Both the position numbers and the translations under genes were made by a program. Below are positions 31,049 to 39,642 of a stretch of 64,000 nucleotides of DNA, one piece after another (position 1 is the stretch's first letter; every line of letters begins with the position of its first letter). The stretch is from [Clostridium] scindens ATCC 35704 (GTDB taxonomy: Bacteria; Bacillota; Clostridia; Lachnospirales; Lachnospiraceae). A model generated the notes under the pieces. That model saw nothing but the letters and a program-made list of their open reading frames with translations. It had not been told where the DNA came from and made no database searches. Where the stretch lies: positions 310,001 through 374,000 of the forward strand of contig NZ_CP036170.1 of the NCBI RefSeq assembly GCF_004295125.1, given 5' to 3'.

Positions 31049-31076
31049 TTGCAGCGCTTCCTTCTTATGCTATACT
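31049..31076 (+). promoter_or_regulatory. promoter of the Crp/Fnr-type regulator
   Basis: TTGCAG (31049-31054) and TATACT (31071-31076) with a 16-base spacer; the -10 is extended (ATGCTATACT). The KamA-like gene has the same TATGCTATACTTAG at about 34665-34678. Confidence 0.6.
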
Positions 31077-31115
31077 TAGGATAAAATCAATCATACGTAG
31101 AAAGAAGGATGTTCC

Positions 31116-31790
31116 ATGCTCACAGAGACAGATACCACTATATTGCAAGAATCCCTCCCTTTCTGGGATCAACTTAACGGCAACCAGAAGGAACTGCTTA
31201 AGTCCGGCTCTTCCCTCATGAAATACGCTAAAAACAGCAACGTGCACAGTGACAATTCGCAGTGTGTGGGCATGCTGCTGGTCAAATCCGGTTCTCTTCG
31301 GGTATATATGCTTTCAGAGGAAGGGCGGGAGATTACCCTGTATCGTATCTACAGCGGTGAAGTATGCGTCCTATCCGCTTCCTGCGTCTTAAAGTCCATC
31401 ACGTTTGATGTATACATCGATGCCGTGGAGGCAAGCGAAGTCATACAGGTTAGTTCCGCCTCCATCTCATCCGTCATGAATCAGAATATTTATGCCGAAT
31501 GCTTTGCATATAAGATGGCAACCGAGCGGTTCTCCAATGTAATGTGGGCCATGCAGCAGATTCTCTTTATGAGTTTTGACAGGCGCCTGGCCATCTTCCT
31601 GCTGGATGAGGCCGCGGCTTTACATTCCCAGGAGATCAAGATGACTCATGAGCAGATAGCCCGGCTGATGGGAAGCGCCCGGGAGGTTGTCACCAGAATG
31701 CTCAAATACTTCTCAAGCGAAGGTTATGTAGAACTTTCCAGAGGAACCGTAAAAATCCTTGATAAAAATAAATTAAAAAATCTGGCCTAA
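31116..31790 (+). CDS. Crp/Fnr-family transcriptional regulator
   Basis: This 224-residue protein has an N-terminal cyclic-nucleotide-like beta-roll (about 15-115, GMLLVKSGSLRVYMLSEEGR), a long dimerisation helix (130-160) and a C-terminal helix-turn-helix MTHEQIARLMGSAREVVTRM. The N-terminal cysteine motif of FNR is absent, so an iron-sulfur sensor is unlikely; Cys in GEVCVLSASCV may sense thiol stress. The ligand is unknown. The next gene's promoter lies 5 bases after the stop. Confidence 0.85.
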   Translation: MLTETDTTILQESLPFWDQLNGNQKELLKSGSSLMKYAKNSNVHSDNSQCVGMLLVKSGSLRVYMLSEEGREITLYRIYSGEVCVLSASCVLKSITFDVYIDAVEASEVIQVSSASISSVMNQNIYAECFAYKMATERFSNVMWAMQQILFMSFDRRLAIFLLDEAAALHSQEIKMTHEQIARLMGSAREVVTRMLKYFSSEGYVELSRGTVKILDKNKLKNLA

Positions 31791-31794
31791 ACCC

Positions 31795-31825
31795 TTGACC
31801 TTAACGCCGCGTAAACAGTTACACT
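31795..31825 (+). promoter_or_regulatory. MerR-type promoter of the TipA-like gene
   Basis: TTGACC (31795-31800) and TACACT (31820-31825) are 19 bases apart, the lengthened spacer that MerR proteins act on. The spacer has the dyad-like TTAACGC-CGCGTAA. The MerR gene follows at 31861, so autoregulation is likely. Confidence 0.65.
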
Positions 31826-31860
31826 GGTTTTGTCAGGAACTGACCAAAGGAGGAAGTCTT

Positions 31861-32625
31861 ATGGAACATGGCTATACGGTTACCCAGCTAGCTGACATTG
31901 CCGGCATCAGCCCCCGCACCCTGCGCTACTATGACCAGATCGGGCTCCTTGTACCCAGACGCGCCCCGGACTCGGGCTACCGCATATATGGCAAGGAAGA
32001 GGTTGACGTACTTTGGCAGATACTGTTCTTCAGGCGTATGGGACTGGAACTTTCCACGATTGAAGGATTTATCAAGGATCCTGCCTTCAACCAGCTGGAA
32101 GCGCTACGGGCGCATCTTGACCATTTATACAAGGAGGAGCAGAATCTAAGGCTTCTGATTGAAACTGTGAAAAAGACGATTCAAATGGAAGAAGGGAAGA
32201 TACGCATGACAGACCAGGAAAAATTTGCTGCGCTGAAAAAGGAATTAATCGAAGAAAACGAAGAGAAATATGGAAAGGAAATCCGCGAAAAATACGGTGA
32301 CAGCACGATTGAGAACAGCAATCAAAACATGCTAAATCTAACATCAAAGGAGTATTATGCCATGAAAGAATTAGAAGGAAAGATCCTCGCGGCGCTGAAA
32401 GACGCCGTAACTTCCGGCGCGTCTGCGTCAGATGCCGTCGGCAGGGATATTGCCATGATGCACAAAGAGTGGCTGTCTTACACATGGCCATCCTATGACC
32501 CCAAGGCTCATCTGGGGCTGGCGGAAATGTACGTGGCAGATGAGCGGTTTCAATCCTATTATGACAAAGAACTCTCGGGATGCGCCAAGTTTCTTCGGGA
32601 CGCCATCTGCGCCCACATAGCATGA
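31861..32625 (+). CDS. MerR-family regulator with TipAS ligand domain
   Basis: The 254-residue product has the MerR N-terminus: TVTQLADIAGISPRTLRYYD, then GYRIYGKEEV, a coiled-coil dimer helix (residues 75-115), and a C-terminal TipAS-like helical domain. The domain includes LAEMYVADERFQSYYD, which is a TipAL hallmark. TipA proteins trap thiopeptides and other drugs and activate multidrug genes. The start at 31861 has AAAGGAGGAAGTCTT. Only its own promoter has the MerR-type layout in view; other targets are unknown. Confidence 0.9.
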   Translation: MEHGYTVTQLADIAGISPRTLRYYDQIGLLVPRRAPDSGYRIYGKEEVDVLWQILFFRRMGLELSTIEGFIKDPAFNQLEALRAHLDHLYKEEQNLRLLIETVKKTIQMEEGKIRMTDQEKFAALKKELIEENEEKYGKEIREKYGDSTIENSNQNMLNLTSKEYYAMKELEGKILAALKDAVTSGASASDAVGRDIAMMHKEWLSYTWPSYDPKAHLGLAEMYVADERFQSYYDKELSGCAKFLRDAICAHIA

Positions 32626-32658
32626 TGGTATAGACTCCAGGCGTAATACAACGACAGA

Positions 32659-32705
32659 CAGGCAGCGGTATAGGTTCCCATAGAAGAACTTCCTGCCGCT
32701 GCCTG
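32659..32705. terminator. hairpin after the TipA-like gene
   Basis: CAGGCAGCGG pairs with CCGCTGCCTG (10 bp) around an irregular 27-base loop. No clear T tail follows. It lies between convergent genes and probably terminates both. Confidence 0.55.
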
Positions 32706-32751
32706 TATTATGTCCATTTTAAACAATCTGCCAATCTTATATCCGAATTCT

Positions 32752-33060
32752 TTATTTTAACATCTCTAATATCTCTGCTTTGGACTTTGCCCCAACTTCT
32801 CTTTTCACCGGCTTGCCGTCTCTGAATACCATAAGAGTCGGTATCGACATTACCCTGTACTCTTTGGCCAGTTCCGGCTGCTCGTCCACATTCACCTTGC
32901 AGATCTTCGCGTCTTTGACCTCTCCTGCCAATTCTTCTATGATTGGTAGTACCATCTGGCATGGTCCGCACCAGGTAGCCCAGAAATCAACCAGCACCGG
33001 CTCCTTCGCCTGTAATACTTCCTCGTTAAATGTTTCCTTTGTCAAATGAGTTGCTGCCAT
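32752..33060 (-). CDS. trxA: thioredoxin
   Basis: This 102-residue disulfide reductase has the redox motif WCGPC in FWATWCGPCQMVLP (about residues 25-38), the cis-proline loop SIPTLMVF, and KVNVDEQPELAKEY. Length and layout are standard. The start at 33060 has AAAGGATGATAGAT; an upstream ATG at 33081 is less likely. It reduces cytoplasmic protein disulfides and peroxidase-type enzymes. A thioredoxin reductase gene is not in the window. Confidence 0.95.
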   Translation of the reverse strand: MAATHLTKETFNEEVLQAKEPVLVDFWATWCGPCQMVLPIIEELAGEVKDAKICKVNVDEQPELAKEYRVMSIPTLMVFRDGKPVKREVGAKSKAEILEMLK

Positions 33061-33203
33061 ATCTATCATCCTTTCTTTCATTGTACTCTGTCGAGTATTT
33101 GTTTGCTTTGATGATTCTATTATACCCTATTTAAAAAGAAAATCTGTGATTCAGTCACATTTTGTCAATTTTATTTACAATCCACTAATACAGAAAAAAA
33201 TGT

Positions 33204-33238
33204 TATATTAGTTGTAACGAATCAAGCAGTCATGCGTC
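33204..33238 (+). promoter_or_regulatory. two overlapping promoters of the ECF sigma operon
   Basis: A sigma-A-like extended -10 TGTTATATT (TATATT at 33204-33209) is followed by an ECF-type promoter, TGTAAC (33213-33218) and CGTC (33235-33238) with a 16-base spacer. The latter resembles the sigma-W/M/X consensus and suggests autoactivation. Confidence 0.55.
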
Positions 33239-33266
33239 TAATGGACAAGCGAGGGGAGGTGACGGA

Positions 33267-33743
33267 ATGAAACTGGAATTTGATGAAATATATAAGCGCT
33301 TTTTCAAGGATGTGTATCTGTTCGTGCTTTCTATGAGCAAGGATCCGCATACCGCGGAAGAGATTACCCAGGATACTTTCTTCAAGGCGCTTAAGGAAAT
33401 CAAGCATTTCCAGGGAAACTGTTCCGTCAAGTCCTGGCTGTGCCAGATTGCCAAGAATCTATACATCTCCTACACGCGCAAGAAAAAGGCGGTCCATACG
33501 GACAGTCTTGAACAGTTTCCCGATGACTCGGATATTGAAAGCATGTGCATCCGCAAAGACGAAGCCCTATCGATTTATAAGATTCTGCACTGCCTGGAGG
33601 AACCTTATAAAGAGGTATTCATCCTTCGCGTTCTGGGAGACTTAAGTTTCCGGGAGATCGGTGAAATCTTCGGCAAGCAAGAGACCTGGGCCAGAGTCAC
33701 TTATCACCGTGCCAGGCTGAAAATCAAGGAGGTAATGATATGA
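33267..33743 (+). CDS. ECF-type sigma factor
   Basis: This 158-residue sigma factor has region 2 (FFKDVYLFVLSMSKDPHTAEEITQDTFFKALKEI, quoted in part: AEEITQDTFFKAL) and region 4 (PYKEVFILRVLGDLSFREIG, then ARVTYHRARLKIKE). Length and layout are those of ECF sigmas, which lack region 3. RBS is GGGGAGGTGACGGA. It is followed directly by its anti-sigma gene (ATGA overlap), and an ECF-type promoter lies just upstream. The stress that it answers is unknown; envelope stress is likely by analogy. Confidence 0.9.
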   Translation: MKLEFDEIYKRFFKDVYLFVLSMSKDPHTAEEITQDTFFKALKEIKHFQGNCSVKSWLCQIAKNLYISYTRKKKAVHTDSLEQFPDDSDIESMCIRKDEALSIYKILHCLEEPYKEVFILRVLGDLSFREIGEIFGKQETWARVTYHRARLKIKEVMI

Positions 33744-34564
33744 ATAAGGCAGACTGCGATATAATTAAAGATCTGCTGCCGCTTTATGAAGATAATATCT
33801 GCAGCGAGAAAAGCAAAGACCTGATTGAAGAGCATCTTATAGAATGCGAAGACTGCCGGGAGTATCTGGATTCCCTCCACGAAGAACTGCCGCCTATTGA
33901 GCCTTCTTCTGAGGACGCGGTCATAGACGAGACTCGATTCATCAAGCGGATCCAGCGCAAGATCGCGCGCCAGAAATTGCTGGCCTGTGGAATCCTTCTG
34001 CTGACAGTTCTGGCATTCTGCACTATCCGGGATAATACTCTAATCGGCGAAGGCATCCAAAAACTGCCTTTATTTGACAAGCGTATTGCTGTCGATTACA
34101 TCGAGCCAACCCAGTTATACCGGCTGAAAGACGGGCGCATCTTCTGTACGCTTAAGAGCGAGAAGCCTTTTAGCATCTCATCCTACTGGATAGATGTATC
34201 ACCCAAATATTATGACCAGCCTTGTGATGACGGCAAGACGATCCTTTCACTGGAACGATCCAGATGGGAGGAATTCTGGTCCAGCAGCGCCTCTTTCACG
34301 GAGATGTCTTATGTACTGCCGCTTAAGGAAGAAGTGGACTCTGCCGCCTCCATAGATGAAGAGAACCAAACCGTAATCCATTACAGCACTTCCATCTATT
34401 ATGAAGGCAAAAGAGGCGAGCGGAAACTTATCTGGAAAGAAGGCCAGAAGATCAAGGATGCCCCTCTGTCTGTTGAAAAGAGAGTCGCTGCTGAAGAAAG
34501 CGGAAAGCCAAATGAAGACTATGGCCCGGAAGAAAATGTGCTCATCTTTGATTTTAGAGAATAG
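33740..34564 (+). CDS. anti-sigma factor with zinc-binding ZAS domain and membrane helix
   Basis: This 274-residue protein has an N-terminal zinc anti-sigma domain with HLIECEDCREYL (His-x3-Cys-x2-Cys at about residues 33-40). A membrane helix LLACGILLLTVLAFCTI (about 79-95) and an extracellular C-terminal domain with TQLYRLKDG and TSIYYEGK follow. It holds the sigma factor at the membrane until the external domain is acted on. Its ATG overlaps the sigma gene's stop. A decayed copy lies at 30515-31025. Confidence 0.9.
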   Translation: MNKADCDIIKDLLPLYEDNICSEKSKDLIEEHLIECEDCREYLDSLHEELPPIEPSSEDAVIDETRFIKRIQRKIARQKLLACGILLLTVLAFCTIRDNTLIGEGIQKLPLFDKRIAVDYIEPTQLYRLKDGRIFCTLKSEKPFSISSYWIDVSPKYYDQPCDDGKTILSLERSRWEEFWSSSASFTEMSYVLPLKEEVDSAASIDEENQTVIHYSTSIYYEGKRGERKLIWKEGQKIKDAPLSVEKRVAAEESGKPNEDYGPEENVLIFDFRE

Positions 34565-34718
34565 TAAACTCCAGCCACCAGACCAGCGAACTGTTATCCC
34601 GCATCTGTATACACAGAATTTTAATATTAGTTCATAAAATATTTCTTAAAATTCGCCTCCATTTTATGCTATACTTAGACAATAGCAACCCCGAGTATCC
34701 GTATTAAGGAGGTGCAAT

Positions 34719-35810
34719 ATGAGATGGGAAGAAATACTGGCAGGCAATGTCACTACTTTGGATGAATTATCAGCATCGATCCCACAGATCAATGAATATG
34801 GAGATATTGCGTCAAAAGTGCTGAACAAATATCCTATGTCCATTCCACGTTACTATCTGTCCCTTGTCAATCCAGATGATGCCAATGACCCTATCCGGAA
34901 GATGTGCATTCCCTCCTTCCTGGAAATGGATCTTGCCGGCACATTCGACACCAGCGGCGAAAGTTCCAATACAAAACTGCAGGGACTCCAGCATAAGTAT
35001 CCGCAAACGGTACTGATGCTTTCCACGAACCGCTGCGCCATGTACTGCAGATACTGCTTTCGCAAGCGTATGGTAGGAAGCGGCACGCAAGAGGTCGTGG
35101 CAGATATCAAGGAGGCCATATCCTATATCCTGAAACATGAGGAAATTACCAATGTTCTCATCTCAGGGGGCGATTCTTTCCTACTGGATACGGACATCAT
35201 CCGGGAATACCTGGATTCTCTATCTGCTATTGGCCATCTTGATTATATCCGCTTTGGAACCAAGACCCCTGTCGTCTTCCCACAGCGTATACTGGAAGAT
35301 AGCAGATTGCAGGACATTCTTCGGGAATATGGACACAAGAAGCAGATCTATATCGTGACACAGTTCAATCACCCCAGAGAATTAACAGAAGATTCTATAA
35401 GTGCCGTAAGATGCCTGCAAGGCCTCGGCCTGATCGTCAAAAACCAGACGGTTCTTTTAAAAGGAGTCAATGACTGTCCTGAAACACTTGCCCGGCTTTT
35501 CCGGCGCTTCACAGAACTTGGAATCATTCCTTACTACATCTTCCAGTGCAGGCCGGTGACCGGTGTGATGAACCAATTTCAGGTTCCCTTACAGGCTGGC
35601 TATGATATCATAGAGCAGGCGAAGGCCATGCAGAATGGCAATGGGAAATGTTTCCGCTTCGTTCTGTCTAATCCGGACGGCAAGATTGAGATTCTTGGAC
35701 GGACCGCTGACGGACAGATGGTGTTCAAATATCATCAGGCCAAGGATCCTGATAATCTGGGACGGGTGTTTCAAAGAGAGGTTGGGCCGGATATCTGCTG
35801 GATCGAGTAG
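34719..35810 (+). CDS. lysine 2,3-aminomutase-family radical SAM enzyme (KamA-like)
   Basis: This 363-residue enzyme has the radical SAM cluster motif CAMYCRYCF (CxxxCxxC, about residues 107-114), the SAM-binding SGGD (about 150), and the family's RPVTGV and SNPDGKIEILG, where the lysine is a candidate for PLP. It would move an amino group between carbons 2 and 3 of lysine or a similar amino acid, as in lysine fermentation, or act on EF-P like EpmB. No partner gene for either (no kamDE, no efp) is adjacent. RBS is AAGGAGGTGCAAT. Confidence 0.85.
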   Translation: MRWEEILAGNVTTLDELSASIPQINEYGDIASKVLNKYPMSIPRYYLSLVNPDDANDPIRKMCIPSFLEMDLAGTFDTSGESSNTKLQGLQHKYPQTVLMLSTNRCAMYCRYCFRKRMVGSGTQEVVADIKEAISYILKHEEITNVLISGGDSFLLDTDIIREYLDSLSAIGHLDYIRFGTKTPVVFPQRILEDSRLQDILREYGHKKQIYIVTQFNHPRELTEDSISAVRCLQGLGLIVKNQTVLLKGVNDCPETLARLFRRFTELGIIPYYIFQCRPVTGVMNQFQVPLQAGYDIIEQAKAMQNGNGKCFRFVLSNPDGKIEILGRTADGQMVFKYHQAKDPDNLGRVFQREVGPDICWIE

Positions 35811-35839
35811 AAATGTCAAAAGGCCGCCATCTACATAAA

Positions 35840-35884
35840 AAACGTGCCGGAAGCATGTGCGATACACATGCTTCCGGCACGTTT
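35840..35884. terminator. very stable bidirectional terminator
   Basis: AAACGTGCCGGAAGCATGTG and its exact complement form a 20-bp perfect stem around a CGATA loop. It has AT-rich flanks on both strands and serves the convergent KamA-like and Nudix genes. Confidence 0.9.
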
Positions 35885-35885
35885 C

Positions 35886-36911
35886 CTACTCTGGAAAATA
35901 CTCTTTCAGATACTCTCCTACCATTCTGAATTCATCTTCATATATGCAATTCGGAAGAGTTCCTTCCCGAACCTTTTGCATGCTTTCTTCGTAATCCATC
36001 CAGATGACTTCTTCTACTTCTGACTCCTGCAGAGTCAGTTCCTCTATATCTACGGGCTCTATATACACATAGACCGAACTAAGTTCGTTATCCCGGAACA
36101 TCCTGCCGTAGAATACATCTTCAAAGGCTCCATGATGCACGCCTACATAATGCAGTTCTTCTTCTGACGCCGTAATGCCAAGTTCCTCTTTCATCTCCCT
36201 GATTGCTGATTCTATCACCGTATCTCCCGAAGTCACATGGCCTGCGGACGAGATGTCATAGCATCCCGGATTGGAATCCTTGCAAGCGCTTCTTTTTTGA
36301 AGCAGTACGTCATACCCGCTCTTTAGGTTCTTTCTTACCACCCAGATGTGCGCAGTGGCATGAAGGCTTCCTTCCCGGTGGGCAACGCCCCTCTCTCTTA
36401 CGATTCCAGTCTTAGAGCCGTCCGGATTAAGTATATCGAACAATTCCATAGGCTTTCCGTTCAACGCGGCAGATACCAGCTTTTCTTGTCCGTCATAAAC
36501 CAGTTTTAAAGAAAAGAAATCCTCTTCTTCATCCATCAGCCGGAAGAAGATCTTGTCCCCTTCCCAGATATTTAAGTTCCATACATCTTCAATGTCCACC
36601 CATTCCAATTCCCCCTCATCACATGGAATCGGCTCGCCTATAAAGCCGTCCGCGGTAAACAGGGACATGTATTCGGTAACCCCATTGCCGGATACGAAAG
36701 TTACAAGCCCTCTGTAACGGTAGGACGTAAGCGTGTACCCGGTCTCTTCCCATACTTCTCTTAGCAGGCACTCTTCCGGGCTTTCATCCTGTTCGAAGTG
36801 ACCCCCTACGCCAATCCATTTATCTTTATTTACATCGTTTTTCTTTACGGTACGGTGCAGCATCAGATAACGCCCGTCCTGCTCGATGTAACATAGCGTG
36901 CTTAGTTTCAT
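35886..36911 (-). CDS. double Nudix hydrolase
   Basis: The 341-residue product has two tandem Nudix domains. The first (about residues 1-130) is MutT-like, with GGHFEQDESPEECLLREVWEETG-type box (GHFEQDESPEE and REVWEETG). The second (about 170-330) is IDI/YfcD-like, with AGHVTSGDTVIESAIREMKEELG-type box (AGHVTSGD and REMKEELG), where the E of GX5E is Asp. The start at MKLSTLCYIEQ (36911) is set by AAGGAGGAAACAG; an upstream open extension is probably non-coding. It probably cleans oxidised nucleotides with the first domain; the second substrate is unknown. Confidence 0.85.
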   Translation of the reverse strand: MKLSTLCYIEQDGRYLMLHRTVKKNDVNKDKWIGVGGHFEQDESPEECLLREVWEETGYTLTSYRYRGLVTFVSGNGVTEYMSLFTADGFIGEPIPCDEGELEWVDIEDVWNLNIWEGDKIFFRLMDEEEDFFSLKLVYDGQEKLVSAALNGKPMELFDILNPDGSKTGIVRERGVAHREGSLHATAHIWVVRKNLKSGYDVLLQKRSACKDSNPGCYDISSAGHVTSGDTVIESAIREMKEELGITASEEELHYVGVHHGAFEDVFYGRMFRDNELSSVYVYIEPVDIEELTLQESEVEEVIWMDYEESMQKVREGTLPNCIYEDEFRMVGEYLKEYFPE

Positions 36912-37199
36912 CTGTTTCCTCCTTAATTTCCAAGAGAAGAATACCCGGTTCCAAAACCATCTATGCTTCACTGGAACGATCTCCAGCAACTGGTCTGCCA
37001 TAGAACGCGAGAGCAATTCATTCTCCTTCAGGAAAACTGCCAGGGTTCTGGCATTTTCTTTCAGAACCCTGTCCCCATACTCATAGACGAATACAATTTC
37101 CTCTTAGCCTATATATTAACATCAAACTATTAAAAAATCACTATTTTTGCACTTTTTCCTCATGAATCGCGCGTCTTTTATCATGCTGAAAACAACTTT

Positions 37200-38945
37200 T
37201 TAAATTGGCAGGCTATCTCTTACGCAGAGCGCCCCATATCCCACCTGAGGATTGGGATACTGGGTGAATCCCGGCAGAGGCCTTGCGCCGCGCCTTAAAT
37301 AGGCCTTTACTTTCTCCCCATACAGGTAATTATCGTTGCCCCTTACAATTCCCCACTCCATCAGAAGCGCCGCGCCTCCCGTCACAAATGGCGTCGCAAA
37401 GGAGGTCCCGGTAAACTGTCCGTAGCCTCCTCCGACCATAACAGAGGTGACGCTTACTCCCGGCGCAACGATATCCGGCTTCACCAGCTGCTGTTCCCGG
37501 GTATATCCCCTTCCGGAAAAATCAGCATAGGAAAATGTCAGCGCATTGTAGGCGCCCACTGAAATCGCCCTGCTGGCAGTAGATGGGATCGTAAGCGTTG
37601 TGCTGTCCGTCGGAAATAAAAAGCCGGTTCCCTGGTTAAGCACAGATTCACTTGGAAGCCACATTTCAAATTCTCCGGATACGATACGCCTTGGAGACAG
37701 TACGATCTGCCAGATGCCCCCTGAGATATACCCGTCTCTTGGAATCATATCAATATAGATTTCCTGGGACGTGCTGTAAGGGCTGGGCTCCCCATAATAG
37801 AGCAGGATTTCCGTCTGGCCTGTCGTATATCTTTGAGGGCCCAATATTTCCTTAAATGGCCCTACCGCCACTCCGGAAGGGTTGACGATGGAGATGTCCA
37901 CCACGTCCGTGTATTCTTTCCATATCTGTATATTTAGCGCTGGCTGGCTATTCTGTACCGCCAGCTGGATAATCGTCTCCTCATCTTCCCGGAGCATGCC
38001 GGAAGTATGGCCCGCGCTCGCCGCCTCATTCCCTGTCCCGATACAGATGCTGTTCTTCCAGATGTTGGAGATGTCGTCAATAAACCGTTCTAAAAGCGAT
38101 GTCCCGTCATGGGGGCCGTATGTATTTCCAAAACTGATATTAATCGCTACCGGCATCCGAAATTCCAGAGATTTTCGGATGGCATAATCAATTCCCTGCA
38201 TCAGTTCCGTAGTCCGTGGAAATCCCTCCTGCCTGGGATTCCCAAGTTTCACCACCAGCAACTGGCTTTCAGAGGCAACGCCTGCATACTGGCCGCCGCT
38301 ATTCCTTCCATTTCCTGCCGCGATTCCCGCTACCGCCGTCCCATGCCCAGAGGTATCTACGCTTGGAACCAGTCTTCTTCGCTCCTGCACAGTCGGCTGT
38401 CTAAGCGCCTCGTTAATCTGCTCCTGCGTATATTCCGCGCCAATGGCGTATCCTTCCGGCGGCGTCCTTCCCTCTCCTGGTGCCAGGGACTGGTCCCACA
38501 GCGCCCGTATTCTTGTGGTTCCATCCGTCTCCCGAAAATCCTGGCTGGCATAATCGATCCCGGAATCTATGACTGCGACAAGAATGCCCTGTCCATATAG
38601 CGCAAAGCGGGTATCCTGCACCGAATCGATACAGGATACCCGTCTTCCGTTTGCAACTTGAAAGAACAGCCTTTTGGGCTTCTCAATATATTCTACTTCC
38701 ACCAGCTGCGCAAGTTCGTCAATCCTGGATTCCAGGATGGTAATGATTGCATATTCGTTCAACAGTTCCACGACTTGGCTTGCCAGGGCTCTCACCCGTT
38801 CCAGGCTTCCTGAGTATTTGATGATCAGATCCCATTCCCTGTCAATTGGATTATATCCTACATCCAGGTCCAGAGATTTCTCCCGTTCTTCTTCCGTGGC
38901 ATCTATCGCCAGATTTAGCTGGTCCTCAATCTTCTGACTTGCCAT
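37200..38945 (-). CDS. S8 subtilase, Csp-like, without signal peptide
   Basis: This 581-residue protease has the catalytic triad Asp127 (VIDSGID), His201 (SGHGTAVAGI) and Ser515 (GTSFATPFVTGG), with the oxyanion Asn306 in GTGNEA. It has a roughly 100-residue N-terminal prodomain and a long insertion (about 310-450, beta jellyroll-like) between the Asn and Ser. That layout matches the Csp germination proteases of Clostridia and their paralogues. No signal peptide is visible, as expected of proteins packed into spores. No SleC or cortex gene is next to it. Confidence 0.85.
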   Translation of the reverse strand: MASQKIEDQLNLAIDATEEEREKSLDLDVGYNPIDREWDLIIKYSGSLERVRALASQVVELLNEYAIITILESRIDELAQLVEVEYIEKPKRLFFQVANGRRVSCIDSVQDTRFALYGQGILVAVIDSGIDYASQDFRETDGTTRIRALWDQSLAPGEGRTPPEGYAIGAEYTQEQINEALRQPTVQERRRLVPSVDTSGHGTAVAGIAAGNGRNSGGQYAGVASESQLLVVKLGNPRQEGFPRTTELMQGIDYAIRKSLEFRMPVAINISFGNTYGPHDGTSLLERFIDDISNIWKNSICIGTGNEAASAGHTSGMLREDEETIIQLAVQNSQPALNIQIWKEYTDVVDISIVNPSGVAVGPFKEILGPQRYTTGQTEILLYYGEPSPYSTSQEIYIDMIPRDGYISGGIWQIVLSPRRIVSGEFEMWLPSESVLNQGTGFLFPTDSTTLTIPSTASRAISVGAYNALTFSYADFSGRGYTREQQLVKPDIVAPGVSVTSVMVGGGYGQFTGTSFATPFVTGGAALLMEWGIVRGNDNYLYGEKVKAYLRRGARPLPGFTQYPNPQVGYGALCVRDSLPI

Positions 38946-38969
38946 GCAATCCCTTCCTTACATACAATA

Positions 38970-39581
38970 TTATTTGATAAACTCGCATTCAAAATATGGA
39001 GCCATGCTTGCTGGTATAAAGTATCCACGTTCGTGGCGGCATACCGGGCATACTTCCGGAACCAGTTTTCCCTTATGAATATGCCCGCAGTTCAGGCACA
39101 TCCAGTACTCATCTTCTTTGCTTTCAAAATACTGATTGTTCTCCAGCATGCAGGCCAGTTTGCCAAACCGCTTTGCATGCGTCTGCTCTACCCTCGCGAT
39201 CTGGTAGAACGCGGATGCCACTTCTATGAAGCCTTCTTCTTTGGCTACATCTCCGAAGTTTTGGTACACATCCTCATACTCTTCCATCTCGTTATGCTCT
39301 GCGGCTTTCAACAGTTCGCTCACGCTGTCAAAATGGTCTACCGGGTAGCCTCCGTCAATATGGATGGTTGTTCCCGAAAGGTTCTTAAGCAGATCATAGA
39401 AGCGCTTTGCATGAGCGCGCTCTTGATCCGCAGTAAAGAGAAATACCTGGTTGACGGCAAATAGTCCCTGTTCTCTTGCAACCTCGGCTGCTATCGTATA
39501 GCGGTTTCTTGCCTGGCTCTCCCCGGCGAATGCTCTCATCAGATTCTCTCTTGTCTTACTTTCTTTAAAATCAATAGCCAT
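38970..39581 (-). CDS. rubrerythrin
   Basis: This 203-residue protein has an N-terminal ferritin-like di-iron domain (GESQARNRY, DQERAHAKRFY, EYEDVYQNFGDVAKEEGF, VEQTHAKRF) and a C-terminal rubredoxin-like iron site (CLNCGHIH ... CPVCRHERGYF). It reduces hydrogen peroxide in anaerobes. The start at MAIDFKES (39581) has GGAGTGTGTGAC; an earlier ATG (39590) overlaps it. It lies just downstream of, but is not coupled with, the glycosyltransferase gene. Confidence 0.95.
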   Translation of the reverse strand: MAIDFKESKTRENLMRAFAGESQARNRYTIAAEVAREQGLFAVNQVFLFTADQERAHAKRFYDLLKNLSGTTIHIDGGYPVDHFDSVSELLKAAEHNEMEEYEDVYQNFGDVAKEEGFIEVASAFYQIARVEQTHAKRFGKLACMLENNQYFESKEDEYWMCLNCGHIHKGKLVPEVCPVCRHERGYFIPASMAPYFECEFIK

Positions 39582-39642
39582 GTCACACACTCCTTTTCAT
39601 TATTAATAGTAGTATGTGGCATGGCTGCCAGATTATACATAT

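Noticed and set aside
36912-37016. N-terminal extension of the double Nudix protein
   Set aside because: The start at 36911 has a strong ribosome-binding site and begins right at the Nudix fold; the extra 35 residues look non-coding.
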